A DNA stretch of 64,000 nucleotides, taken from Bog-756 sp963730685. GTDB taxonomy: Bacteria; Actinomycetota; Acidimicrobiia; Acidimicrobiales; RAAP-2. Below are positions 1-8,254 of the stretch, one piece after another (within the stretch, counting starts at the first letter, position 1; each line of letters begins with the position of its first letter). The DNA is taken from positions 1,674,001 through 1,738,000 of the forward strand of contig CAVSSP010000001.1 in the NCBI GenBank assembly GCA_963730685.1, written 5' to 3'. A model generated the notes under the pieces. That model ran no database searches. It was given only the letters and a program-made list of their open reading frames with translations, and was not told the DNA's origin. The translations under genes and the position numbers were made by a program.

Positions 1-1
1 G

Positions 2-769
2 CGAGTTGCCACTGCACTCCGCGCTTGCATACCCAGCCTTGCCATCGCTGGTGTCGCATTTGCCAGCAACGCCGGCAACTCTTTTCGGGCGCTCGTCTTG
101 CAACCCACGCCACCTTCCGGAAATGATCCGACCCCCTGGGTCTCGTTGGCTCCTCACCTTCTCTTGTCGGTCCCCAAGGTAGGCAGGCAGACGACACTGA
201 TCTTTCGTGCCGGCAAGTTCATCGAGCGATCATCCACGACTCAGTTCCATACGGTCGCCCTTGTGTCTGGAGGCGCCGGAAGGAGCATCGAGATCATCCT
301 GGCGGGACTGCTTGGTCTGTACGTCTGGCGACGGCCTCAGCCAGCCGTGAAGTTCATCTGGCTAGCCGCGGTCTGTCTGGGGATGCGGTCCATGTTCGAG
401 GCCGTGATGCTGCCTTACTATCTGGGCCCCCCTTTGATCCTGGCCATGGCCGTGGCCTCACTCCAGAGCAGAACCAGGTTCGCCGCTGCCATGGCAGTTT
501 CGATCGGGACAATGGTGTTCGCCTACTGCTGTCACCTGGGTCCCTGGGCTTGGTGGCTGCCCGTGGTCGTCGGAATGGCCTCGGTGCTCGCCCTCGGATA
601 CCCGCACGCACTCCCTCTGGCGAGTCCAGCGGCAGATGATCTGTCGGAGTTGGAAGGCACCGACATGCAGCTGGAGATATACCTCTCGGGTTGTCGTGCC
701 AGCCTGGACGACGGTGCTGGACCGGAACCGAAACTGTCCGTATCGGGTTCCTCGACGAGTCGACGATGA
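2..769 (+). CDS. 5'-truncated polytopic membrane protein, GT-C-like, paralogue of the next gene
   Basis: The frame is already open at the left edge, so the start lies outside the window. The visible part is the C-terminal portion of a multi-spanning membrane protein followed by a hydrophilic tail rich in Ser, Asp and Arg. It is clearly paralogous to the next gene: PWVSLAPHL here matches PWIALSPHL there, and FEAVMLPYYLGPPL matches FESVMVPFYLAPPL. The hydrophobic pattern recalls integral-membrane GT-C glycosyltransferases (GT87 type), but no catalytic motif lies in the visible part, so the function is inferred weakly. Its TGA overlaps the ATG of the next gene (ATGA at 766-769), which suggests translational coupling. 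Confidence 0.6.
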   Translation, partial: RVATALRACIPSLAIAGVAFASNAGNSFRALVLQPTPPSGNDPTPWVSLAPHLLLSVPKVGRQTTLIFRAGKFIERSSTTQFHTVALVSGGAGRSIEIILAGLLGLYVWRRPQPAVKFIWLAAVCLGMRSMFEAVMLPYYLGPPLILAMAVASLQSRTRFAAAMAVSIGTMVFAYCCHLGPWAWWLPVVVGMASVLALGYPHALPLASPAADDLSELEGTDMQLEIYLSGCRASLDDGAGPEPKLSVSGSSTSRR

Positions 770-2541
770 GCACCGGATCGTACCTGGAGATGCACAACTT
801 GGAAGCCCGACCACTGGCTCAGAGTCAAGCACATCCCGCCGATCTGCTGATCGACCCCGATGACGTCCATCCCCATGGCGATATACGACAGCTGATCGAA
901 GGCCTCAAGCTCCGAAGATGGCCACTCCTGACGATGGCCATGCTTGTTGTCGTGGGCCTCGCCTATTCGTTCTGTTGGGCCCCGGTGGTCGATCATGTCT
1001 CGGGCTGGGTGACTCCTGGGGATATCTGGTCCACCTTCAGGGCCGCCCATTGGGTCGGGTGGGGTGATCTTGGAAGTGTGTACGGAAGCGATACTCAACT
1101 CGTTACGTTCCCAGGGATCGCTGTGTTACTCGCACCTGTCGCCATGGTCTCCAGTGGCTTGGGGTTGAGCGAGTCATTGGCTCCGATATTTCTCGTCCAC
1201 CCGACCTCGTGGGTCTTGCTGGCACCCGCAAGTTTCTTGCTCGGAGCCTCATCTCTGTTCGCGTTCGACGCCGTGGCCGAGCGAGTCGGCGTCGACCGTC
1301 GACATCGGATTGTCCTCGGGTGGATGGAGGCGGCCGTCATTTTCCAGGTGATCGTGATGTGGGGTCATCCCGAGGACGTGATTGCGCTCGCTGCGGCACT
1401 CTTCGCGATTCTGGCCATGGAGACCAGGAGGTGGAACCTTTCAGCATGGCTATGGGGAGCGGCGATTGTTGTCCAGCCGCTGGTCGTCGCTCTTTTCCCC
1501 CTGGCCTTTGTGCGAACTCCGAGTGCTCAACGGGTTCGGCTCTGCACTCTGGCCGTGCTTCCCAGTGCAGTACTCGTTGGGACACCGCTCATCGCCGAGT
1601 GGGGCGCCACCTCGAAGGTCCTTCTTCGCCAGGAGAACTTCGAGTATCTCGACCATGCGACGCCGTGGATTGCGCTGTCGCCGCATTTGAGCAGTATCAG
1701 CGTTGGAGCGGGCCCCGGCCGACTCATTGCGGTGGCAGGTGCCATTTGCCTGGCAATAATGACCGCTCGTCGGACCCCTTCGTTGCAGGGATTCTTCTGG
1801 CTCTGCGCCTTGGCCCTCAGCCTGAGGTGCGTCTTCGAATCCGTGATGGTCCCCTTCTATCTGGCTCCCCCGCTCGCAATGATCGTTTTGACTGCATCAT
1901 TTCGCCAGCGTTGGCGATGGCTTCTGTCCGCATGGATCGTTGCGATGGTGGCCACCGTGTTTGCCTACTCCCGGCTCCCGGAGTGGCCATATTGGACGCC
2001 GATGGTCGCGCTCGCTGGGCTGCGGATTGGCCTGCGCCTGGCCAGGGGCAGCGGCTGTCGGGTGGTCGAGACATCAGAACATGGCGTCGGCCCCACCAGT
2101 GAGGGTGCCGGCCTGAGTCGTTCTGGCCTCCGTGCTGGTCGTCTGAGCCGATCGGCTGGCCTTGCCGGCAAGACTGCGCGTGGATCAGGGTGGGGGAACG
2201 CCAATCTGATGATTCACGCCCCACAGGCTTACAGCGGCCCCACCGTGTGCTTGCGCCCCGGGAGCGACTCGCGGGCCGTCTCCAGGAGCCCGAGCGCCTC
2301 GGCCACCACCGAGCGGGTGTCGGCCGGGTCGATGACCGCATCGACGAATCCCCGCTCGGCCGCCTGCCACGGGGTGAGGAAGCGCTCGGAGTACTGGTCC
2401 TGCAGGACCTGTCGGCCCTCCGCCTCGACCCGCCGGTGCAGGATCTGCACCGCCCCCTCGGCCCCCATGACGGCGATCTCGGCACCGGGCCAGGCGAAGC
2501 ACAGGTCGTTGCCGAGGCCCTTCGAGTCCATCACGATGTAG
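766..2541 (+). CDS. Polytopic membrane protein, possible GT-C (GT87-like) glycosyltransferase; C-terminus doubtful
   Basis: ATG at 766 overlaps the stop of the upstream paralogue by four bases. A short cytoplasmic N-terminus precedes many hydrophobic segments between about residues 50 and 440. A loop GHPEDVIALAAALFA followed by a Trp/Leu-rich helix resembles GT87/DUF2029 mannosyltransferases, which use polyprenyl-phosphate sugars for envelope glycans; this is resemblance only. The frame runs on to 2541 and overlaps the opposing carboxylase gene by 313 bases. From about 2100 onward the protein is Arg/Ser-rich and looks like antisense sequence. The real end is probably near 2100-2230, and a missed indel or lost stop is possible. 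The paralogous pair is the main clue to function: two similar enzymes translated together. Confidence 0.6.
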   Translation: MSTGSYLEMHNLEARPLAQSQAHPADLLIDPDDVHPHGDIRQLIEGLKLRRWPLLTMAMLVVVGLAYSFCWAPVVDHVSGWVTPGDIWSTFRAAHWVGWGDLGSVYGSDTQLVTFPGIAVLLAPVAMVSSGLGLSESLAPIFLVHPTSWVLLAPASFLLGASSLFAFDAVAERVGVDRRHRIVLGWMEAAVIFQVIVMWGHPEDVIALAAALFAILAMETRRWNLSAWLWGAAIVVQPLVVALFPLAFVRTPSAQRVRLCTLAVLPSAVLVGTPLIAEWGATSKVLLRQENFEYLDHATPWIALSPHLSSISVGAGPGRLIAVAGAICLAIMTARRTPSLQGFFWLCALALSLRCVFESVMVPFYLAPPLAMIVLTASFRQRWRWLLSAWIVAMVATVFAYSRLPEWPYWTPMVALAGLRIGLRLARGSGCRVVETSEHGVGPTSEGAGLSRSGLRAGRLSRSAGLAGKTARGSGWGNANLMIHAPQAYSGPTVCLRPGSDSRAVSRSPSASATTERVSAGSMTASTNPRSAACHGVRKRSEYWSCRTCRPSASTRRCRICTAPSAPMTAISAPGQAKHRSLPRPFESITM

Positions 2542-3587
2542 GCGCCACCGAACGCCTTGCGCAAGATGATGCACACCCGTGGCACCGTGGCCTCGGCGTA
2601 GGCGAAGGCCAGCTCGGCCCCGTGCCGGATCATCCCGCGCCACTCGAGGTCCTTGCCGGGCAGGAACCCGGGAGTGTCCACCATCGTCACCAGCGGCAGG
2701 TTGAAGGAGTCGCAGAAGCGGACGAACCGGGCGCCCTTCTGCGAGGCGGCGATGTCCAGGGTGCCGGCCAGGGCCTGGGGCTGGTTGGCCACGAAGCCCA
2801 CCGTCCGACCGTCGATCCTCCCGAGGGCCGTCACCAGCTGCGGTGACCACCGGCTCCACAGCTCGGTGACCTCGTTGTCGTCGGCCACGGCGGCGGCCAC
2901 CTTGCGGACGTCGTAGGAGCTCGTGGCCCGGGCCGGGATGATCTGGCGCAACTCGTCGACGGCGCCGTCCACCGGGTCGGCGCTGGGCATCAGCGGGGAC
3001 AGCTCGTCGGCGTTGGACGGCAACAGGCCGAGGAGGAGGTCGACGTGGGCCAGCGCGTCCTCCTCCGAGGCCGCCTCGATGGTGCACAGGCCGCTCGACC
3101 GGGCGTGCATGGCCGTCCCACCCAGCTGGTGGATGCCGATGCGGACCCCGGTGAACTCCTCCACCCGGGCCGGGCCCGACACGAAGGCGAAGGCGTCGCT
3201 GGTCATGATGACCAGGTCGGCGATGCCGAGCAGCAGCGCCGGGCCCGAGAGGGCCGGCCCGGTCACCACCGCCACGACCGGGACGATGCCCGAGCACCGG
3301 GTCAGGGCCCGGGCCGCCTGTCCCCAACCGTGCAGGGAGGCGACCCCGTGGGACACGTCGGCGCCACTGGACGCCAGCACCAGCACGATGGGGATCCGAA
3401 GCGAGAGGGCGTAGGCCGCCGCCGACCGGATGGTCTCCCCGTCGTCGACCGAGAGGGCGCCGCGCCGGAGGGACGAGACCGAGCGGACGACCATGGCCGG
3501 GCGGCCGCCGAGCTCCTCGATTCCCGACTGCACGCTCCCGGCGACGAGGTGTCGGAAGATCGGAGCGGAGGGGGCGTCGATCGTCAC
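2229..3587 (-). CDS. Acyl-CoA carboxylase, carboxyltransferase (beta) subunit
   Basis: Carboxyltransferase of the AccD/PccB family, which moves the carboxyl group from biotin to an acyl-CoA. Two crotonase-like halves are visible. The N-half carries the Gly-rich turn PALSGPALL (about residue 110). The C-half carries SQKGARFVRFCDSFNLPLV, DTPGFLPG and RKAFGGAYIVMDSKGL, a classic oxyanion-hole and biotin-site block. At 452 residues it is shorter than the usual 500-550, mainly at the N-terminus. Substrate (acetyl-, propionyl- or another acyl-CoA) cannot be told from sequence. The biotin-carrying alpha subunit is not in the window. The GTG start is set by a TAGCAT hexamer six bases upstream (leaderless). 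It converges on the membrane protein gene. Confidence 0.9.
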   Translation of the reverse strand: MTIDAPSAPIFRHLVAGSVQSGIEELGGRPAMVVRSVSSLRRGALSVDDGETIRSAAAYALSLRIPIVLVLASSGADVSHGVASLHGWGQAARALTRCSGIVPVVAVVTGPALSGPALLLGIADLVIMTSDAFAFVSGPARVEEFTGVRIGIHQLGGTAMHARSSGLCTIEAASEEDALAHVDLLLGLLPSNADELSPLMPSADPVDGAVDELRQIIPARATSSYDVRKVAAAVADDNEVTELWSRWSPQLVTALGRIDGRTVGFVANQPQALAGTLDIAASQKGARFVRFCDSFNLPLVTMVDTPGFLPGKDLEWRGMIRHGAELAFAYAEATVPRVCIILRKAFGGAYIVMDSKGLGNDLCFAWPGAEIAVMGAEGAVQILHRRVEAEGRQVLQDQYSERFLTPWQAAERGFVDAVIDPADTRSVVAEALGLLETARESLPGRKHTVGPL

Positions 3588-3593
3588 GGTCCC

Positions 3594-3599
3594 ATGCTA
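3594..3599 (-). promoter_or_regulatory. Leaderless -10 hexamer of the carboxyltransferase gene
   Basis: TAGCAT on the minus strand ends six bases before the GTG at 3587, with no purine-rich ribosome site between them. Transcription would begin at or next to the start codon. Confidence 0.55.
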
Positions 3600-3691
3600 G
3601 GGACCCGTTGCCCGGAAGTGTGCGAGCCAGCCGGCCGGTGGAGATGCCCAGGAAGAGGGCGGGATCTCGCGGTCCGACGCCGGCCGGGCGC

Positions 3692-4715
3692 CTACGGCTG
3701 GTCGGGCGGGCGGTCCCCGTCCACCGGGCCGTCGCCGGCCTGTTCCCGTGCCGTCGGGTCGGGGGCCCTGCCCGGCGCCCGGGTGGGGGAGTGCGGCGTC
3801 CCTGATCCCTCCGTCACCGGGTCGTCTGCGCCTCCAGTGGGGTCGGGCCGGAGGCCCCGGCGATCGACCCGCTCGAACTGCCGCTCCACGTCCGCCCACA
3901 CCAGCTGCTCGCCGCTCCCGAACTCGTCATCGGACGTCGAGGCCCGGGCCAGCACCACCCCTCCCACCGACAGCAGCACCAGCAGCATGGACAGCTTGGA
4001 CACGAACCCGGCGATCTGCTGGTCGTTGAGGGGTCGGAGCCCGATGGCCTGGTGGGACCGGCACGAACTCGCCGTAGAGCGGGTGGGTGGAGAAGATGTA
4101 GATGAAGGAGAGGAACGCCGGGACCACCGCCTGGCCGACGAGGTAGGCGAACCGCACCACCGGCTTCAGGCGGGGGATGCCGGGGATCCTGCCGAGCACG
4201 GGGATCCACAAGACGAGCCCCGCCCCCACGATGGCGGCGGCCAGGGCCCCCCGGGCCAGGAACGAGACCGACTGGGCGTGCACGAACACCGGCGCCATCG
4301 AACCCACCAGCAGCACCGTGACCACGACGATGGCCACCGGGGGTCGCTGCAGGCGCAGGAGCACCGCATCGACCGCCGCCGGGCGGGTGATCCAGCGGAT
4401 GACGTCATAGGGGAGGCCGAGCAGCATCAACGGGGCCACCACCAGCACCAGGATCACCCGCTGGAGGACCAGGGCGGTCAGCGACCAGTGGGCGGCCAGG
4501 TCGGCCAGGGGCCAGGTCAGGGCCAGCACCGCCGCCGCGCCGGCCCCGCACAGCTGCACCATCTGCCGGCGCGTCCACGGGATGGGGTGGGCTTCCGCCG
4601 CGGCCAGGCGGCGGTGGGCGAGCACCACGGCCGCACCGGCCGCCACCAGCACCACCCAGGTCAACAGGTGGGACTCCCACCCGAAGGGGCCGACTTCGGC
4701 GAGCACGATCAGCAC
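3692..4715 (-). pseudogene. ctaG: Cytochrome c oxidase assembly protein CtaG-like, frameshifted
   Basis: A membrane protein of the caa3_CtaG family, thought to help metallate or assemble haem-copper oxidases. The N-terminal part (GTG at 4715) has the family's multiple membrane spans, with AAHWSLTALVLQRVILV and FLSFIYIFSTHPLYGEF. After THPLYGEFVPV the frame goes off. The family's closing part, AIGLRPLNDQQIAGF then SKLSMLLVLLSVGGVV, continues in the neighbouring frame to the stop at 3692. Removing one base from the GGG run near 4056-4058 joins the two parts cleanly (VPVHQAIGLRPLND). It is therefore either a recent frameshift or, more likely, a base-call error. It is divergent from pafB with a very short gap. 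Confidence 0.8.
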
Positions 4716-4731
4716 CCCACCCCGTGCGCCC

Positions 4732-4737
4732 TAGATT
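4732..4737 (+). promoter_or_regulatory. Leaderless -10 hexamer of pafB
   Basis: TAGATT ends seven bases before the ATG at 4745. It lies in the 29-base gap between the divergent ctaG and pafB starts, and it fixes the pafB start at 4745. Confidence 0.55.
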
Positions 4738-4744
4738 GACGTCG

Positions 4745-5701
4745 ATGCCGCGTCTCGACCGACTCGAACGGGTGACCGACCTGCTGTTGGTACTGCTCGA
4801 CACCCCGCGTCCGCTGAGCCTGCGCGAGATCGGCGACCGGGTGCCCGGCTACCCCGACACCCACGGTGCCCGTCGCCAGGCCTTCGAACGGGACAAGCGG
4901 CTGCTCCGCGACGAGGGGATCCCGGTGCTGGTGGTGCCCATCGGCGGCGAGGACCAACTCGGGTACCGCGTCGATCCCGACGCCTACTTCCTGCCCGACC
5001 TCGCGTTGGAGCCCGAGGAGCAAGCCGCACTGAACCTGGCCGTCGCCGGCGTTCATCTGGGTCAGCCTATCGGTGCCGATGCCCTCTCCAAATTGGGTGC
5101 CGGGGGCGAGTCGCCGCTGCGCTCGGGCACCGCCCCGCTGGTCGATCTCCGGTCGATCGACGGGCTGCCCGCCCTCCCCCTGCTCTTCGACGCCGTCCGC
5201 ACCGGTGCCGGTGTCGAGTTCGGGTACCGGGACGAGCGGCGCCACGTCGACCCGGCCGGGCTGCGCTTCCGCGACGGATTCTGGTACGTGGTGGGCTACG
5301 ACCGAGATCGCGGCGACGCCCGTACCTTCCGGGTGGATCGTGTCGAGGGGACTCCGGAGGTGGGTCCGCCCGCCTCGGCCCATCTTCCCGACGGCTTCGA
5401 CGTGGAGCTGGCCTTCTCCCGCGATCCCTGGCAGTTCGGTGACGGGCGGGAAGTCGACGTGGACGTGCTGGTGGACGGGGCGGAGGCGGGTCGAGTCGTG
5501 GCCGAGCTCGGCCCCGACGCCGTGGTGGAGCACCGTGACGACGGTGGCCTGGTGGTCCGCCTGACCGTCACCGATCAGGACGCCCTGGTGCTCTGGGTCG
5601 TCGATCTGCTCGATCACGCCGAGGTGCTGGCCCCGCCGGCGGTGCGTGCGGCGGTGGTCGCCCACCTGGTGGCGATGGCCGCGTCCGCCGAAGCCGGCTG
5701 A
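4745..5701 (+). CDS. pafB: WYL-domain transcriptional regulator PafB
   Basis: First half of the PafBC regulator, which in mycobacteria activates the LexA-independent DNA-damage response. An N-terminal winged helix-turn-helix (about residues 5-70: LRDEGIPV follows the recognition region) precedes a WYL domain around residues 140-210, containing EFGYRDERRHVDPAGL and FWYVVGYDRDRGD with RTFRVDRVE. A C-terminal WCX-type extension follows. About 318 residues, the normal length for the family. Start chosen at ATG 4745, just after a TAGATT hexamer. Its TGA shares one base with the ATG of pafC (TGATG), so the two are translationally coupled and probably form a heterodimer. Confidence 0.9.
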   Translation: MPRLDRLERVTDLLLVLLDTPRPLSLREIGDRVPGYPDTHGARRQAFERDKRLLRDEGIPVLVVPIGGEDQLGYRVDPDAYFLPDLALEPEEQAALNLAVAGVHLGQPIGADALSKLGAGGESPLRSGTAPLVDLRSIDGLPALPLLFDAVRTGAGVEFGYRDERRHVDPAGLRFRDGFWYVVGYDRDRGDARTFRVDRVEGTPEVGPPASAHLPDGFDVELAFSRDPWQFGDGREVDVDVLVDGAEAGRVVAELGPDAVVEHRDDGGLVVRLTVTDQDALVLWVVDLLDHAEVLAPPAVRAAVVAHLVAMAASAEAG

Positions 5702-6684
5702 TGGCGTCCGCACCGGACACCGCCGGCCGCCTGCGCCGGCTCCTGGCCATCCTGGCGTGGCTCGCCCAGGTGGGGGAGGCGCCCATCGACGAGGCGGCAG
5801 CCCGCTTCGACCTCACCCCCGACGCCCTGGTCACCGAGTTGGAGATGGCCGCCTGTTGCGGGGTCCCCCCGTACACACCGGACCAGTTGGTGGAGATCGT
5901 GGTCACCGACACGACGGTGTCGACCCGGGTGGGGACGGCCCTGACCCGGCCCCGCCGGCTGAGCCCGCCCGAGGGGTTCGCGCTGGCGGCATCGGCCCGT
6001 GCGCTGTTGGCGGTTCCGGGCAGCGACGAGGGGGGAGCCCTGTCCCGGGCGCTCGGCAAGCTCGACCGGGCCCTGGGTGGGGAACAGGTCGGCGTGGAGC
6101 TCGACACCCCCGTCCTGTTGTCCGTCGTGGGAGCGGCCGTGTCGTCCGGCGGCCGCCTCGCCATCTCGTACTACTCGGCGTCCTCGGACCGGGTATCGGA
6201 CCGTCAGATCGATCCGATCAGGTTGTTCGCGTCCGAGGGCCACTGGTACGTCGATGCCTGGTGCACCCTGGCCGGTGATCTGCGTCGGTTCCGGGTGGAC
6301 CGGATCAACGCCGCCCAACCGGTCGCCGTGACCAGCGACGACGTGGCCGGCGAGGGCTCCGATCGGCGGCCGGCCCCCGACCACGGGGGGTTCGAGCCGT
6401 TCGTCCCCGGGCCCGACAGCCGGCGGGTGCGACTGTCGCTGGAGCCCTCGACGGCCTGGCTGGTCGAGTCGATCCCGGCGTCCGGGCCGCCCGTGCCCGT
6501 CGACGGACGGATCGAGGTCGACGTCTTCGTGGCCGGCGACGCCTGGCTCGAGCGCCTCTTGTTGCGCCTGGGGCCCGATGCCGAGGTCGTGTTCCCCGAG
6601 GAGTACAAGACGCTCGGCGCCGAGGCCGCCGACCGGATCCTGCAGCGCTATCGGGCACGGCCCGGTCCCGAGGCTGGCGCCTAG
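5701..6684 (+). CDS. pafC: WYL-domain transcriptional regulator PafC
   Basis: Second half of PafBC. An N-terminal helical DNA-binding region (LAILAWLAQVGEAPIDEAAARF) is followed by the WYL segment LAISYYSASSDRVSDRQIDP then GHWYVDAWCTLAGDLRRFRVDRI (split here at about residues 160-205) and a C-terminal WCX extension. 327 residues, normal for the family. It overlaps pafB by one base. In many actinobacteria pafC is followed by tatA/tatC. Here the next gene is a relaxase instead, so the usual neighbourhood is interrupted. Confidence 0.88.
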   Translation: MASAPDTAGRLRRLLAILAWLAQVGEAPIDEAAARFDLTPDALVTELEMAACCGVPPYTPDQLVEIVVTDTTVSTRVGTALTRPRRLSPPEGFALAASARALLAVPGSDEGGALSRALGKLDRALGGEQVGVELDTPVLLSVVGAAVSSGGRLAISYYSASSDRVSDRQIDPIRLFASEGHWYVDAWCTLAGDLRRFRVDRINAAQPVAVTSDDVAGEGSDRRPAPDHGGFEPFVPGPDSRRVRLSLEPSTAWLVESIPASGPPVPVDGRIEVDVFVAGDAWLERLLLRLGPDAEVVFPEEYKTLGAEAADRILQRYRARPGPEAGA

Positions 6685-6854
6685 CCCTGTCCACGGATGC
6701 CGGCTGCTCGGCGACCGGCCCGTGCCCCCGCCCGGTCGGCCCGGTCGGCCAGGTCTTCGGCCAGCTTGCGGCGCAGGTCGTCGTGACCACACTCCGGGGT
6801 GGACCGAACCGGCCGGAGCCCATGGCAACGTCAGCCCGCCCCGGACCTCGGTCC

Positions 6855-8252
6855 GTGCTGAAGGTCCACGTCGTCCGGGGTGACGGCTATCGCTACTACG
6901 TCGACGACCTCGTACCGGGCCGTGCCGAGGGCACCCTGGTGGCCGGCGAGTCGCCGGGTGTCTGGACCGGACGGGGCGCTGCGGCGCTGGGCCTCGACGG
7001 CCTGGTCGGCGGGGCCGACTTCCGTCAGGTACTGCAGGGACGCGACCCGCGGTCGGGCCGGGTCCTGCGCCGGGCCCACGGCGACCGCACGGTGGCCGGG
7101 TACGACCTCACCTTCTGCGCCCCGAAGTCCGTGAGCCTCCTCCACCTGCTGGCTCCCGGAGAGATGGCCGGCGAAGTCGGTGCCGGCCACCGGGCCGCGG
7201 TGGACGAGGCCGTCGGCTACCTGGGCCGGGCGGCAGTCGGGGTGCGCCGGATGCGCGGCGGCCGGGTGGCCCTGCTGGCGTCCACGGGGGTGGTGGCCGG
7301 GGCCTTCGTCCACCGGACCAGCCGGGCCCTCGACCCCCATCTCCACACCCACCTGGTCGTGGCCAACGTCGCCCAGGGGGTGGACGGCACCTGGTCATCG
7401 GTCGACTCCCGCAGGATGTTCGCCCATGCCCAGGCGACCCAGGGGATCTATCACGCCAGGCTCCGGCTCGAGCTGTCCGGTCGGTTGGGTGTGGCGTGGG
7501 ACGTCCCGCCGTCCGGCCTCGGCGACGTGGTGGGCGTCGATCCGAGGATGCGCCGGCTGTTCTCCACCCGGACGGCAGCGATGGACGAGTACCACCACCG
7601 TCAGGGGACCGGTGGGGACGGTCCGGGCCGGTCGAGGGGGGCCTTCCTCGCCACCCGCCCGCCGAAGGAACGGGATCACACCGTCCACTCGCTCATGGAC
7701 CGGTGGAAGGCGCTCGCGGCCGACTTCGGCTTCGACCTCGGCGACCTGACCACCACGGTCGGCCTGGGCCGGCGGAGAGGCGCCGCTCCCGGGGAGGACA
7801 TCGACCCGGCACGGGTCCGCCACCGCCTCGGGATCCTCGCCGACCGGGGCACCCGCCTGTCCCAGCCGGACCTGGTGGCGCTGGTGGCCACCTCGGTCCC
7901 CGATGGCGCATCGGCCGCACGGATCGAGTCGGCCGCGGTGCGGATCGGGCAGGCGTGCGCAGGCGATGGGCGGGGCCGGTACGACGGATCCCGCCCCGGT
8001 GGGGCCGACCGGGGCCGGAACACGGTCCGCGATGCGCTCAGATGGTCACCGGCCGAGGTGATCCAGGCCCTGGACGGTGATCGGGTGCGCCTCCTCGACC
8101 CCGGGACCGGTCTCATCTCGCACGACGCTGATGCGGCCGGCCCGGCCGGTCGGGACGGTCGGGTCGGCCTGCCCGAGCACGACATCGCAGATGGACACCG
8201 CACCGGTCCCGGTGGTCCGGGTGGCAGATCGACCCAGCAACTGGGACGGTGA
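6855..8252 (+). CDS. MobF/TrwC-family relaxase, relaxase domain only
   Basis: DNA-nicking relaxase domain of the TrwC type. Candidate catalytic tyrosines lie at the N-terminus (GYRYYVDDL, residues 11-19). The fold motif DLTFCAPKSVSLLHLL follows, and the metal-binding triad is DPHLHTHLVVANVAQG (about residues 159-174). The family's MDEYH helix is near residue 245. TrwC relaxases usually continue into a SF1 helicase and reach about 1000 residues; this protein ends near 465 with no helicase motifs. The GTG at 6855 gives the family-like start MLKVHVV. In-frame starts at 6822 (ATG) and 6783 (GTG) are alternatives. It converges on the coupling-protein gene with only two bases between the stops. No oriT, T4SS or integrase gene is visible. 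Confidence 0.85.
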   Translation: MLKVHVVRGDGYRYYVDDLVPGRAEGTLVAGESPGVWTGRGAAALGLDGLVGGADFRQVLQGRDPRSGRVLRRAHGDRTVAGYDLTFCAPKSVSLLHLLAPGEMAGEVGAGHRAAVDEAVGYLGRAAVGVRRMRGGRVALLASTGVVAGAFVHRTSRALDPHLHTHLVVANVAQGVDGTWSSVDSRRMFAHAQATQGIYHARLRLELSGRLGVAWDVPPSGLGDVVGVDPRMRRLFSTRTAAMDEYHHRQGTGGDGPGRSRGAFLATRPPKERDHTVHSLMDRWKALAADFGFDLGDLTTTVGLGRRRGAAPGEDIDPARVRHRLGILADRGTRLSQPDLVALVATSVPDGASAARIESAAVRIGQACAGDGRGRYDGSRPGGADRGRNTVRDALRWSPAEVIQALDGDRVRLLDPGTGLISHDADAAGPAGRDGRVGLPEHDIADGHRTGPGGPGGRSTQQLGR

Positions 8253-8254
8253 CG

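Noticed and set aside
2185..3327. Long minus-strand frame overlapping the carboxylase, rich in Arg, Gly and Pro
   Set aside because: It is a shadow of the real gene in another frame. Composition is typical of off-frame high-GC DNA and it has no recognisable domain.
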